A stretch of DNA of 39,628 nucleotides from Candidatus Sungiibacteriota bacterium (GCA_016196115.1 JACPYI010000022.1:1-39628); one strand, 5' to 3'; shown: positions 8,243 through 17,492, numbered from the stretch's first letter. Program-made: numbers and translations. Notes: generated by a model not told the origin, from the letters alone.

Positions 8243-9574
8243 TTACAGTTCAACCTCCTCGTGGAGCGCGGGCACGTCGGCCTGTACGCCGAGGCGGTCG
8301 CGGATTTCCTGCGAGAGGTGGCTGGCCTGCGTCTCCTCGCCATGCACGACAAATACCCGTTTGAGGGTATCGCGCGTCTGCTCGACAAATGAAAAAAGCT
8401 GGGGCGCGTCCGCGTGCGCGGAAAATCCGTCAATCTGCCTGATTTCGGCATTGACCGGAATCTCCTCGCCAAAAATGTGTATGCTTTGGGCGCCGTTGAG
8501 CAGCCGATGCCCGAGCGAGCGCGGACTTTGGTAGCCGATGATGAGCAGCATACTTTTGGGATCCGGCAGGTAGCGGCGCGCGTGATGCAAAATCCTGCCG
8601 CCGGTCATCATGCCGGATCCGGCGATAATCACTTTGGGCGGCGGCACGTCATTGATGTGTTTTGAGGCATCCACGCTCTCGGTAAACGTGAGCCGCTTAA
8701 AGCGGAACAGATTGGGATGGCGCGTCATGAGTTCGTGGATTTCCTGCCGGTACTCGTCTCCGTACCCCTCATATACTTCAGTGACGCGAGTTGCAAGCGG
8801 CGCGTCCACGAATACGGGCATATCCGGCACCCGCTTAAAGTGCACCATTTCATTGAGCAGGTATAAAATATCCTGCGTGCGCTCCGTGGCAAACGCCGGA
8901 ATCATGAGCGCGCCGCCTTTGGCTGCGACATCTTCAATCGCGCGCTCGAATTTCAGCTCGCGATCCGCGACCTGCTCATGCATCCGGTTGCCGTAGGTGG
9001 ACTCAATCACCAGATACTCAAGACCGGAAATCTGCTCCGGGGGTTCAAGCAGCGTCGACGACACGTTGCCCAGATCGCCCGTGAAAAGCAGACGCTTGCC
9101 TTCGGCCCACAGTTCGACCAACGCAGACCCGAGAATATGCCCGGACCGGTTGAACCGATAGGCAATATCGCCCACTTCCTTTTTTTCGTGATAAAAAATC
9201 GCATCCCACTGCGAGAACGAGCGCTCGATGTCATGCTCGTCGAACAGCTGCCGCTCCTCGCGTTGCGCGAGCGAGAGCGCATCCTCCAAAATCAGCCGCG
9301 CCAAATCGCGCGTTGCCGCAGTCGAGATGATGCGCCCGTGAAAGCCCTTTTGCACGAGCCGCGGAATGCGCCCCACATGGTCAAGATGCGCGTGCGTAAC
9401 CAACAGCGCATGCACGCCCCCAGGATCAAAAGCGAAATCGTTGAAATTGACGTCGCTCACGTCGTCCGCCCCTTGGAACATCCCGCAATCCACCAGAATA
9501 TTCGTTTGTTCGGTCTGCACCAGATAACACGACCCGGTCACCTCCTGCACTCCGCCGTGAAATGATAGTTTCAT
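8243..9574 (-). CDS. MBL-fold RNA metallo-hydrolase with beta-CASP domain
   Basis: HAHLDHVGRIPRL metal motif, LLFTGDLGN, SGMMTGGRILHH, DGFSAHAD, FVVHGEE. Confidence 0.92.
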   Translation of the reverse strand: MKLSFHGGVQEVTGSCYLVQTEQTNILVDCGMFQGADDVSDVNFNDFAFDPGGVHALLVTHAHLDHVGRIPRLVQKGFHGRIISTAATRDLARLILEDALSLAQREERQLFDEHDIERSFSQWDAIFYHEKKEVGDIAYRFNRSGHILGSALVELWAEGKRLLFTGDLGNVSSTLLEPPEQISGLEYLVIESTYGNRMHEQVADRELKFERAIEDVAAKGGALMIPAFATERTQDILYLLNEMVHFKRVPDMPVFVDAPLATRVTEVYEGYGDEYRQEIHELMTRHPNLFRFKRLTFTESVDASKHINDVPPPKVIIAGSGMMTGGRILHHARRYLPDPKSMLLIIGYQSPRSLGHRLLNGAQSIHIFGEEIPVNAEIRQIDGFSAHADAPQLFSFVEQTRDTLKRVFVVHGEETQASHLSQEIRDRLGVQADVPALHEEVEL

Positions 9575-9580
9575 GAGACG

Positions 9581-10630
9581 TTAATAATTGTTATACGTAT
9601 ACTCGTCCACCACCCTGCCCTGCGGGTCTCTTAGCGTTACGGTGTCAAACCGCTTGTTGAAAAATGGAATGGCGCGCTGCATCCAGACCAGCCACTGGTC
9701 GCTGTAAAAATCAGAGCGGGATTTGTAGTTTGCCACGCACCCGGCATAGTTGAGATTTTGCGCAATATAATCGGCGCACTCGGGACGCGTGGGATCAATA
9801 AATTCCGGCAGAGGCCCGGTACGGCAGCTCCCGATGTTGTTGAGTGCCTGAACGCACCGATCGGATAGATTGTGCAGGGTGCGCGTGTCCGGGCTGGGAC
9901 AACGGTGCGACAAACCAGGAGAAAACGGTGCGATCTCGTCAAAATATCCGGTGCATAGATTCTCGCGAAAATTCGTATTTTTACTCTGCTTGCCCGTACT
10001 GATGACTACATGATCATGCGGGCGCAGGATGATTGCATCAAGGGGCGTTGCGGTAAATCCCGGGAGCGCGAAGCCGAGCGGGATACCATAGTTTTGTCCG
10101 TGTTCGGTCGTGATGGAGAATCCCGTGACCGAGATCTTTTCAGTATCAGTCCGATTGCCTAGAGATATGCGCTCGTCCTGTGCCTCGCCGCCGGACTGCA
10201 CTCCCTCAAAAAATATTTTTCCTTTGTGCGGAGATGTGGTTGCGCCTCCTCTTACGGATGATTCCGAGGGCAGATGTATGTTCCCGGCTCCACCAGCCGG
10301 CAGAATAATCCTCTGCTGCGGTACGGACACCGCCCGTTGCGCCGCTATCATCTCGTTTGCCACACGACGCGACTCGGGACCAAAGTATCCGCCAATCGGC
10401 GCAATACCATGGGCCGCCTGGAATTTTTTCACGGCCTGGATCGTCCCGGAGAGATAGTTGCCGGTCGAGGGCAAAGACAAGTACCCCTTGCTCCGTAAAA
10501 AATCCTGCAGCGCCATGACATCCCGATCATGATACATCCCAAAATGCAGATTGCGCGATAACGTTTCCGCGCCAAAAACAACGCCCGGGAGCAATAATAT
10601 AACAGCAGAAAATATGACGCGTCTCTTCAT
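9581..10630 (-). CDS. Secreted peptidoglycan-binding-domain protein
   Basis: Start MKRRVIFSAVILLLPGVVFGAE at 10630 (signal peptide); PG_binding_1-like DVMALQDFLRSKGYLSLPSTGNYLSGTIQAVKKFQAAHGIAPIGGYFGPESRR. The ORF-track N-terminus beyond 10630 is tRNA sequence. Confidence 0.8.
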   Translation of the reverse strand: MKRRVIFSAVILLLPGVVFGAETLSRNLHFGMYHDRDVMALQDFLRSKGYLSLPSTGNYLSGTIQAVKKFQAAHGIAPIGGYFGPESRRVANEMIAAQRAVSVPQQRIILPAGGAGNIHLPSESSVRGGATTSPHKGKIFFEGVQSGGEAQDERISLGNRTDTEKISVTGFSITTEHGQNYGIPLGFALPGFTATPLDAIILRPHDHVVISTGKQSKNTNFRENLCTGYFDEIAPFSPGLSHRCPSPDTRTLHNLSDRCVQALNNIGSCRTGPLPEFIDPTRPECADYIAQNLNYAGCVANYKSRSDFYSDQWLVWMQRAIPFFNKRFDTVTLRDPQGRVVDEYTYNNY

Positions 10631-10653
10631 ACCGCACAGTATACCACAAAAAA

Positions 10654-10725
10654 TGTCCCCGGGCAGATTCGAACTGCCATTACGGGCTTCGGAGGCCCGC
10701 GTTCTATCCATTGAACTACGAGGAC
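10654..10725 (-). tRNA. tRNA-Arg (anticodon CCG), no encoded CCA
   Basis: Minus strand GTCCTCG TA GTTC AATGGAT AGAAC GCGGGCCTCCGAAGCCCGTAAT GGCAG TTCGAAT CTGCC CGGGGAC A. The 7-bp acceptor stem pairs; anticodon loop CTCCGAA; T-loop TTCGAAT. Confidence 0.93.
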
Positions 10726-10848
10726 AAAACCGCCTTAACCACAAGAATCATATCCGCTTTTTATATAATTTTCAACAAAAAAAGCAATGTCCGGAAGAAG
10801 CCGGACATTTCGCGTACTTTCTATCAAATCCCGCTTCACCATACGGAA

Positions 10849-11679
10849 TCAATCGCCCATTTTGGTAGAGCCGCTCTCGATATTATAATCAAAGAGGATT
10901 TGGGCGATCATGAGTTGAAAACGCAGAAAGATCGTGCGCGAATCTGGTATTAACGTTGAGATGGTAACACGCGCTGGTTCAAATTGGATCACAAATTCGA
11001 CAATTTTGTGTTTCAAGAAAAATTGACTGATCGCTTCATAAATTTCCATCCTATGCGCATCCGACTCAGCATCTCCACACGAACACTCAAAAGTCGCACT
11101 GATTCTTTTCCGTGCGATAGGGCGCTCACGCTCAACCCACGGCCGCAATAGTAAGCGCTCACGCGCGAGCGCAAGATCAATAAGATGAAACCCCTCGCGG
11201 CTTATGGCATCAAGAGAAGTAACCGAGAGCATCGGATTACCGCCTCTCGGATCAGGCAAGGTTATGGCACCAATAAATATTTCTATTCCTTCATCTCTTT
11301 TACATCTCAAGCTATCAAGATAATCTATCACATCCGCAGTAATCACCACTACCGCTTCAATTTCATGAGGACTCCTTGCAAGAATCTGCCGATTAACTTC
11401 AACGTCATCATCTCCATGATTGTCCGGGTTCGTTGCAATAACTGGAAACCCTGCACCACGGTATGTTTTTTCAAAACGGGCCGCCTCTCGAGTCGGCGTC
11501 ACATAACACCCCTTATGAAATACCGCATTCCTTTTAAGCGTAGTCGCCACACCCTCAACGCATACCTTGCGAAATTCCGCAAGCCGTACCTGCGCTATAC
11601 CTAAGATTCGCATCATATTATATGAGGACTGGCCGTCTATAATAACATCAAGATTTGCTTTCTCCTGAGTTTCCAACAT
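10849..11679 (-). CDS. NYN/PIN-like domain protein (LabA/DUF88-like)
   Basis: LDVIIDGQSSYNMMRILG..., DDDVEVNRQILARSPHEIEAVVVITADVIDYLDSL: NYN-type acidic motifs; uncharacterised C-terminal region. Confidence 0.55.
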   Translation of the reverse strand: MLETQEKANLDVIIDGQSSYNMMRILGIAQVRLAEFRKVCVEGVATTLKRNAVFHKGCYVTPTREAARFEKTYRGAGFPVIATNPDNHGDDDVEVNRQILARSPHEIEAVVVITADVIDYLDSLRCKRDEGIEIFIGAITLPDPRGGNPMLSVTSLDAISREGFHLIDLALARERLLLRPWVERERPIARKRISATFECSCGDAESDAHRMEIYEAISQFFLKHKIVEFVIQFEPARVTISTLIPDSRTIFLRFQLMIAQILFDYNIESGSTKMGD

Positions 11680-11770
11680 CTTTCTCCTCCTTTTTCTTTT
11701 TCAAAGACGTAAAAACACATTACCATGAGTCCATAAAAAAATCAAGTCCTCGTATGCTTTTCGCGGCTTA

Positions 11771-11826
11771 AAAACATATTCAACACTTAATCCACGATCG
11801 TAAGTGAAGTGTTGAATAGAGAAAAT
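11771..11826 (-). terminator. Intrinsic terminator of the exonuclease-WYL gene
   Basis: Minus strand TTCAACACTT...AAGTGTTGAA (10-bp perfect stem) followed by TATGTTTTT. Confidence 0.65.
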
Positions 11827-11836
11827 TAGCGGCAAA

Positions 11837-12655
11837 TCAAAACAACGCCGCCTGTGCGTCCTGCGCCATGATGTACGATTCGCCGGTCGGCTCGATCTTG
11901 AGAATGCGGCTGATGCGGAACATGCGCACGCTTTTGCGCAGATGGCAGTATGCCTCGACCTCGTCGCCTTTGATCGCGTACACGTCTATCAGCCGAGCTT
12001 TCTTGAAGCCAAGTCCGTCGTGGTCTTCGGAGGAGACATATTCAATAGCAAGGCGTTTTCGATTGACAAGCGCCTCTTCCAGTAGCACGCGGCTGGGCTT
12101 GGCATATCCCTTTGCCCACTCAACCGGCACCGAGTGGATTTTGTTGTCGGCAAATGAGCGAAACAAAATATGCCCGTGCTTTTTCCCATACTCGTACACA
12201 TCGCGCGTGAGGCGCACATCGTCGAGACAATATTTTTTCACTTCCTCCACGCGGCCCTGCCGAAACCACTCGAGCGCCTCCAGCCCGTGCCCGGATTTTG
12301 ACTGACCAAGAGTCGCTTCGCTAACCGCGTTGAGCCCGACCCGATGCCCGAGAAAATTCACCGCATCCTCATAGAGATCGGTGACGGCTATTTTTTCGAA
12401 CACTCCAAGATTTTTGACATACGGCTTCAGTACGGGAATGTCGAAGTGGTTGATGTTAAACCCGATGACGTGGCCGGTTTTATGCAGCATGTCTTCGAGT
12501 TGCGGCAGTTCGTGCTCTTCGAGCGCGACAAAAGAATCTTTATCATACGAATACACGCCCGCAACTGAAATGCCCAATTGGTCGATATTGCGCTCCCCGC
12601 CGACTTCCGCAAACGACTTTTTTGTTTCCAGATCAATGACCAGCGTGTCGTTCAT
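11837..12655 (-). CDS. DEDD-type RNase H-fold exonuclease fused to WYL-like domain
   Basis: LVIDLETKKS (DxE), GFNINHFDIPVL (D), KKYCLDDVRLTRDVY (Y-x3-D); C-terminal RKRLAIEYVSSEDHDGLGFKKARLIDVYAIKGDEVEAYCHLRKSVRMFRISRILKIEPTGESY resembles WYL. Confidence 0.75.
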   Translation of the reverse strand: MNDTLVIDLETKKSFAEVGGERNIDQLGISVAGVYSYDKDSFVALEEHELPQLEDMLHKTGHVIGFNINHFDIPVLKPYVKNLGVFEKIAVTDLYEDAVNFLGHRVGLNAVSEATLGQSKSGHGLEALEWFRQGRVEEVKKYCLDDVRLTRDVYEYGKKHGHILFRSFADNKIHSVPVEWAKGYAKPSRVLLEEALVNRKRLAIEYVSSEDHDGLGFKKARLIDVYAIKGDEVEAYCHLRKSVRMFRISRILKIEPTGESYIMAQDAQAALF

Positions 12656-12701
12656 CTTGACAGCATACGCGAATCCGGAAAAAAATCAACTCGTTTGGAT
12701 A

Positions 12702-14747
12702 TTAGTGGGCAGGTCCCTGCGTGCTCGTGGCCGCACTGGATGCGTCCGGTGTCGGGACAGAGGAGGAAGCGATTTGCGCTGGCGCGTCAGATAGGGAAGT
12801 CGTTGCGGTTTGGGTCGGGAGCGGTACTGGTACAGGCACGGGAGAAAGAGGTGTTGCGCCATTGCACTCGCCCGCCACGAGCTTCATTGATCCGGTATCC
12901 ACGTTTGCGGCAAGCAGGCATCCGGCTTTTCCATATTGATCGTACATGGTTACCCCCTCCGGCTTCTCGCTCGATCCGAACACTGCATGCTGGGCTTTCA
13001 GATTTTTGGTAACAATCTCATCCGTCACCACCTTCACGACATTGAGCGTCCCATCTTGATCAATACTCCACTGTCCTAATGAGGATGAGATGCGTTTAAT
13101 CGTGATGCCATCATTGAGTATGGAGGTGTATTTTGGGGATTGAGTATAAGTGCGCTGATCTTGGCATCTTCTTCTTGTAATGCTCTGGTCAGTACCGGTG
13201 CGAGTTTGGCATAGTCAACAGATTCAGGCAGCCCATCCTTGTCTTTGGCGATCAGTTCCGGAATAAGAGGATTGACTTGTTCTGCGATAAAGCCGAGTTT
13301 CTTTGACTGATCGTTGGGGTCTACTTCCTTTTTGTAGGTGAATGAGATGGGGTTGAGTTTGAGGATGTCAGACAGTCCATAGGTGATGGGTCTGATATTG
13401 TCTTTGAAGCGTTCAGATGATGCAGAGCAGGTGGTGCCTGATGTTATCTCATAGTTTGAGGTGTTGATGCACAGGTAATTGCCTGTGGTGGCAGAGGTGA
13501 GAGAGGAGGACAGGGCAAGGGTGCCGGTGAGGGAGAGGGTACGCCATGGGGAGGTGGTGGCGATGCCGACGTTGCCTGCATTGGTGATCACAAAATTTGT
13601 CTTCGTTGATGACCCCACAACGAATTGCGGTCCGGCACCGATGCCGTTGGCGTTTACGGAAAGGAGGCCCCAGGGCGTTGTCGTCCCGATACCAACGTTA
13701 CCCCAGAATACACCGGAAGTGGTAGTTGCGGAGATAGTGAGGGGGCCAGCACTCATAATACCAACCGGCCCTACATTAAGACCCGAGTTCACCAAGAGAC
13801 GGTTCGCGACATCGAGGTTATTGGTGATTGAGACATCGGAGGCCTTGACGCTGCCGATGTTGGCCGAGTCAATGTCAGCGCCGCCAATGTCAAGAATGGA
13901 ATAAGTGGTACCGGAAAAATCAGAAACGTAGGCGTATTTGCCTTGAATAAAAACATCGGTTGTACCGACAAGACCTGTAGTGTAGCCGCCCACCGCTGCC
14001 GGAGCCGTCGGGTCAGAAACATCAACGATCTGCAAGCCATTACTTCCATACGTGATATACGCATAGCGTCCGTTCACAACAATTTCACCCAAGGTAGAGA
14101 CGGGCGTCGCGGTTATTGAAAACGTCGATAGTAAGGTGATGCTGGCTGGATTAGAAATATCAAAAATTCTAAGACCGATGTTATTATTCTCCATGACATA
14201 GGCATATTTTCCCGACACGTAAACGGCGTTGCTTCCGTTAGTCATCTGATAATAACCGAGAGTGGTTGGACTGGACGGGTCCGCAACATTAACGATCTTT
14301 AAATAATTGTTGCCGGTGTTGCTGGTCCCGACAACATGGGCGTAGCCGTTCAATAGAAAAACTCTTTTATCACTGTTAGACGTTCCAAGCACCGGCGAGT
14401 CTTGACCTACGAAAATCGGATTGCTTGGATTGGATATATCAAAAATTTCTAATCCGCCACCATTACCAAAAGCTACATAAAGATATTTACCAAGTAACTT
14501 CATGTGATTGTAAAAGCCAGGGCGAGCTGTGATCGTACTCAATAATACCGGGGCGGCTTTGCTGGAAATGTCATAAATATTCAATTTGGCTTGCCCATTA
14601 CAAACATAGGCGTAATTGCCCACAACTTGAACGCAAAACCCGTAATCTGATTGGGCCGTGGTGGAAACAGTTCTTGGACGAACGGGATCCGAAATATCCA
14701 TTATGATAAAGGCATTGCCGCCGGCAACAAGGTAGGCGTAATTACCC
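12702..14747 (-). pseudogene. LVIVD-repeat beta-propeller / S74 intramolecular chaperone surface protein, 5'-truncated by IS and frameshifted
   Basis: Repeats like GNYAYVCNGQAKLNIYDISSKAAPVLLSTI; S74 domain SERFKDNIRPITYGLSDILKLNPISFTYKKEVDPNDQSKKLGFIAEQVNPLIPELI. The frame reads upstream of 14701 as PSGNYAYLVAGGNAFIIMDISDP directly into the IS TIR. C-terminus continues in another frame (13037..12702). Confidence 0.85.
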
Positions 14748-15873
14748 GAGGGGTCGGGGAGTTTTCACACCCCCAACACAGCTGATTTAACCTCCCATGT
14801 TGACCTTTGTTGTTTCCATGCCGTCCACTGCGCCATCTGTACCGCAATGCCCATGGCGGCAAAAGACCATCGGTTGTTGATATCTCCGCGCATCCAGCAG
14901 CGATCAAGTTCGAAGATATCAGCAACTAATCCCTGCATGGGTTCCACTGTTGTTGAGCGTTCTTTGTAATCTTTCAGGTTTTTCTTGGTGAGCATATCTT
15001 TGATCATCTTTTTTCGTGATTCTGATTTGTCCATGCCTTTGCGGGGAACGGTCACGAGCCGGATCCGATGATTCTTCTTCAGATTCCAATAGAGATGTTG
15101 ATCATCAGCCTTTGAATCCATACACACTTTTCTGACGATTCCCTCATAGACGATGATATCCCGCTCCATCCGTTTTGCTTCGTTTCCTGAATTTGGCATC
15201 CATTGGAATATTCCGACAATCGGTATGGTATGCGGGGTAATGCTGAATGTCCCATGTCCGTACACCCAGCCATCTGCGCGGGATTTTCCCCACGTTGCCT
15301 CCTTATCCAATCCACGCAATCTTCTCGGAACGATACCTTCTTTTTTCTGCTTCTGGTGCCAGACTGGACCTCGCGCTTTGACCATCATCTTGTCTGCCGA
15401 TACCGTCCTAATGGAAGATTGTTCGAGAAAATACCTGAAAAATGAATGCTGCAGGTCTTCGAGATGAATGGCTGATTTTTTTTAAGCGATCTCGGAGTTG
15501 GCGTTCTGAGATCGGCTTCTTGCGGATTCGCCCACCCAGTCCTTCTGTGAATATGTCCCAATACTGGAGCGCTAAACGGTGAATCGCAAGATAATTCTTC
15601 GCTTTTGCTTTCACCGAAAGCACTGCAATGAACATGATGAGCCATTCAGGGTAGTCAAATTCGCTTCCTCTTGTCCCGTTCCGGACAGGGTGAGGGAATT
15701 TGGTTACTTTGAGGAACTTCTTGAAGTAATCACGTGTTTCTTTAATCCATTGTGGGTTGAGCTTGGGAGTTTGTGTATGTTGTTTTGATGCCGTGGTATG
15801 CTTGTTCATGCATCCATGATACCAGAATCAGCATATTTCCTCACTTTTTGTAGGGAAAACTCCCCGACCCCTC
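14748..15873. mobile_element. Insertion sequence (DDE transposase, IS4/IS5-superfamily-like) with perfect 19-bp TIRs
   Basis: GAGGGGTCGGGGAGTTTTC (14748-14766) and GAAAACTCCCCGACCCCTC (15855-15873) are exact inverted repeats enclosing two transposase ORFs. Confidence 0.93.
14765..15809 (-). CDS. Transposase in two frames (15809->15408, then 15388->14765), joined by a +1 shift at an A8 run
   Basis: N-terminal ORF EFDYPEWLIMFIAVLSVKAKAKNYLAIHRLALQYWD...; continuation KSAIHLEDLQHSFFRYFLEQSSIRTVSADKMMVKARGPVWHQ is in the second frame immediately after the A8 (plus-strand T8 at 15476-15483). DDE candidates in RADGWVYGHG, DSKADD, RSTTVEPMQGL. Confidence 0.8.
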
Positions 15874-16384
15874 ATCCGAACAAGAATTCGATCCGCAAGG
15901 CATCTCGGTCGTCTTCAAGAAAATTCAGCAAGCGGCAGGCATCCAAAAAATAGAGTATCAGCAAAGTTTTAACCGGAATTTATTTTTCCTCCATACCGGC
16001 ACCGATATTATGAAAACAGAATTCACTTATTTTCCCTTTCCCCGCATAGAGCAAAAAGAGAAAATCGGCGAGCTTTTTATAGACAGTTTGATTGATATTG
16101 CGGTCAACAAAATTTTTACCATCTACCAAAAACCTCGTTCGCGTGATTTCATCGATCTCTATTTGATCCTCGTCAATAATACGAATCTTACCATCGATTC
16201 CCTGATCAAGAATGCCCAAATAAAATTTGATACGGTTATCGATCCGGTCCAGCTTGGCGCTCAATATGTGAAAGCGAAAGAACTGAAAGATTACCCCAAA
16301 ATGCTGGAAAAACTTGATGCAGACGTGTGGCAGGGATTTTTCGTCAAGGAGGCGGAGAAGCTTTCAGTTAGGGTATTTAAGTAG
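15874..16384 (+). pseudogene. AbiEii/DUF1814-like nucleotidyltransferase toxin, 5'-truncated at IS boundary
   Basis: The open frame from the IS edge reads EQEFDPQGISVVFKKIQQAAGIQKIEYQQSFNRNLFFLHTGTDIMKTEFTYFPFPRIEQKEKIGELFIDSLIDIAVNKIFTIYQKPRSRDFIDLYLIL. The catalytic N-terminus is missing. Confidence 0.75.
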
Positions 16385-16430
16385 TATTTCAATCATTGCG
16401 TCAAGGACTGCTTTGTGCTATTCTTACGAA

Positions 16431-16811
16431 ATGGAGCGAATCATCGTTGAACAAAAAATTAAGGAGGTTGTGGACAAAATCGTCGCGCAATTTCAGCCGG
16501 AAAAAATTATTCTCTTCGGTTCGTATGCATGGGGCACTCCCCATGAAGATAGCGACGTGGATTTTTTTGTGATAAAGACGACTGTCGTTCCTCGTCGAGA
16601 GCGCAAATACGAATTGCGGCATACGCTTTTCCCCTCACCATTTGCGTTTGATGTTTTGATTTATACCCCCGAAGAACTTCAAAAAAGTATCAATGAAAAT
16701 AGAAACCTTTTTATTGAAGACATACTCAGAAACGGAAAGGTGCTTTATGAGAGGCCTGACGGCGCTTTTGCCGTAGATCTCCCGGCTCGGCCACTGACTG
16801 TCTTATCATGA
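16431..16811 (+). CDS. MNT-type minimal nucleotidyltransferase (MntA-like antitoxin candidate)
   Basis: MERIIVEQKIKEVVDKIVAQFQPEKIILFGSYAWGTPHEDSDVDFFVI: GSx(10)DxD motif. Stop overlaps the next ATG as ATGA (16808-16811). Confidence 0.85.
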   Translation: MERIIVEQKIKEVVDKIVAQFQPEKIILFGSYAWGTPHEDSDVDFFVIKTTVVPRRERKYELRHTLFPSPFAFDVLIYTPEELQKSINENRNLFIEDILRNGKVLYERPDGAFAVDLPARPLTVLS

Positions 16812-17118
16812 ACGCCAAAATGACAACGTATGTCGCGGATTGGTTCGCCTGAGGCGATGATGATTTGACTCTGGTGGAATTGATGCGGGAAAAAGGAACA
16901 GTATCCCCAAACCTTGCCTGCTTTCATGTACGGCAGGCCGCAGAAAAATATCTCAAAGGATTTTTGGCGTATCATGACTTGCACATAAGAAAAGTGCACA
17001 ACTCTACATTGAGTCGCGGTATCCGGACGACTTTGTCGTGTTCACGCCCGAAGACAGCGAAAAAGCAGGGGGCACGGCACTCCGCATCAAGGAATTTGTG
17101 CTAAAAAAGATGGCCTGA
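16808..17118 (+). pseudogene. HEPN-domain gene remnant
   Basis: MNAKMTTYVADWFA*GDDDLTLVELMREKGTVSPNLACFHVRQAAEKYLKGFLAYHDLHIRKVHN | (frame change) LYIESRYPDDFVVFTPEDSEKAGGTALRIKEFVLKKMA*. In-frame TGA at 16850-16852 and an apparent internal deletion. Confidence 0.75.
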
Positions 17119-17122
17119 GAAA

Positions 17123-17341
17123 ATGAAAAAGGAGACTATATTCTATTCTGTCGTTAGTATTGCGATTCTCATAATTGCAGTCAGTTTTTTACTTCTGCAG
17201 TATATTAAATACAAACAGCTTCGCCTCGCGCAAGAGAAAGCCGTACAAGAATGCGTAGAAAAGACTGTTGGCATAAATTCAGCTGGCTTCATCGCAGCTA
17301 ATGCGGAGCAAAAATGTATTGAGAAATTTTTAAAAAAATAA
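17123..17341 (+). CDS. Small single-TM protein
   Basis: 72 aa, MKKETIFYSVVSIAILIIAVSFLLLQYIKYKQLRLAQEKAVQECVEKTVG... Confidence 0.55.
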   Translation: MKKETIFYSVVSIAILIIAVSFLLLQYIKYKQLRLAQEKAVQECVEKTVGINSAGFIAANAEQKCIEKFLKK

Positions 17342-17382
17342 TTTACGGGGCAATAACGCGCGCAAAAGAAGATAACCAACTA

Positions 17383-17448
17383 CGATACTTCATTCATTCC
17401 TCTTTACGAATCAACCGTGATTCGCGGTGAGAAATGAATACGGTATCG
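17383..17448 (+). promoter_or_regulatory. Large structured 5'-leader hairpin upstream of pnp
   Basis: CGATAC/GTATCG + ATTCATT/AATGAAT + CTC/GAG + CGAATCA-ACCG-TGATTCG nest in one hairpin (about 23 bp with small internal loops), 44 nt before the pnp start. Confidence 0.65.
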
Positions 17449-17492
17449 CACCATCTCTTTTTTGCCGCATTGCTGCTCGTTGAAACATACGT

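Noticed and set aside
7609-8472. Full-length 287-aa ORF as annotated in the track
   Set aside because: First 92 residues are low-complexity Arg/Ser-rich sequence overlapping the MBL gene in another frame; real start is MNSKSK at 8196.
10630-10744. N-terminal extension MWLRRFCPRSSMDRTRASEARNGSSNLPGD of the PG-binding protein
   Set aside because: This is translation through the tRNA-Arg gene; the signal peptide starts at 10630.
16808-17118. TGA in HEPN frame as recoded sense codon (Gracilibacteria/Absconditabacteria code)
   Set aside because: TGA terminates other genes here (e.g. 16809-16811, 20680-20682, the minus-strand gene ending at 30911), and the HEPN gene has an additional frame change/deletion; decay is simpler.
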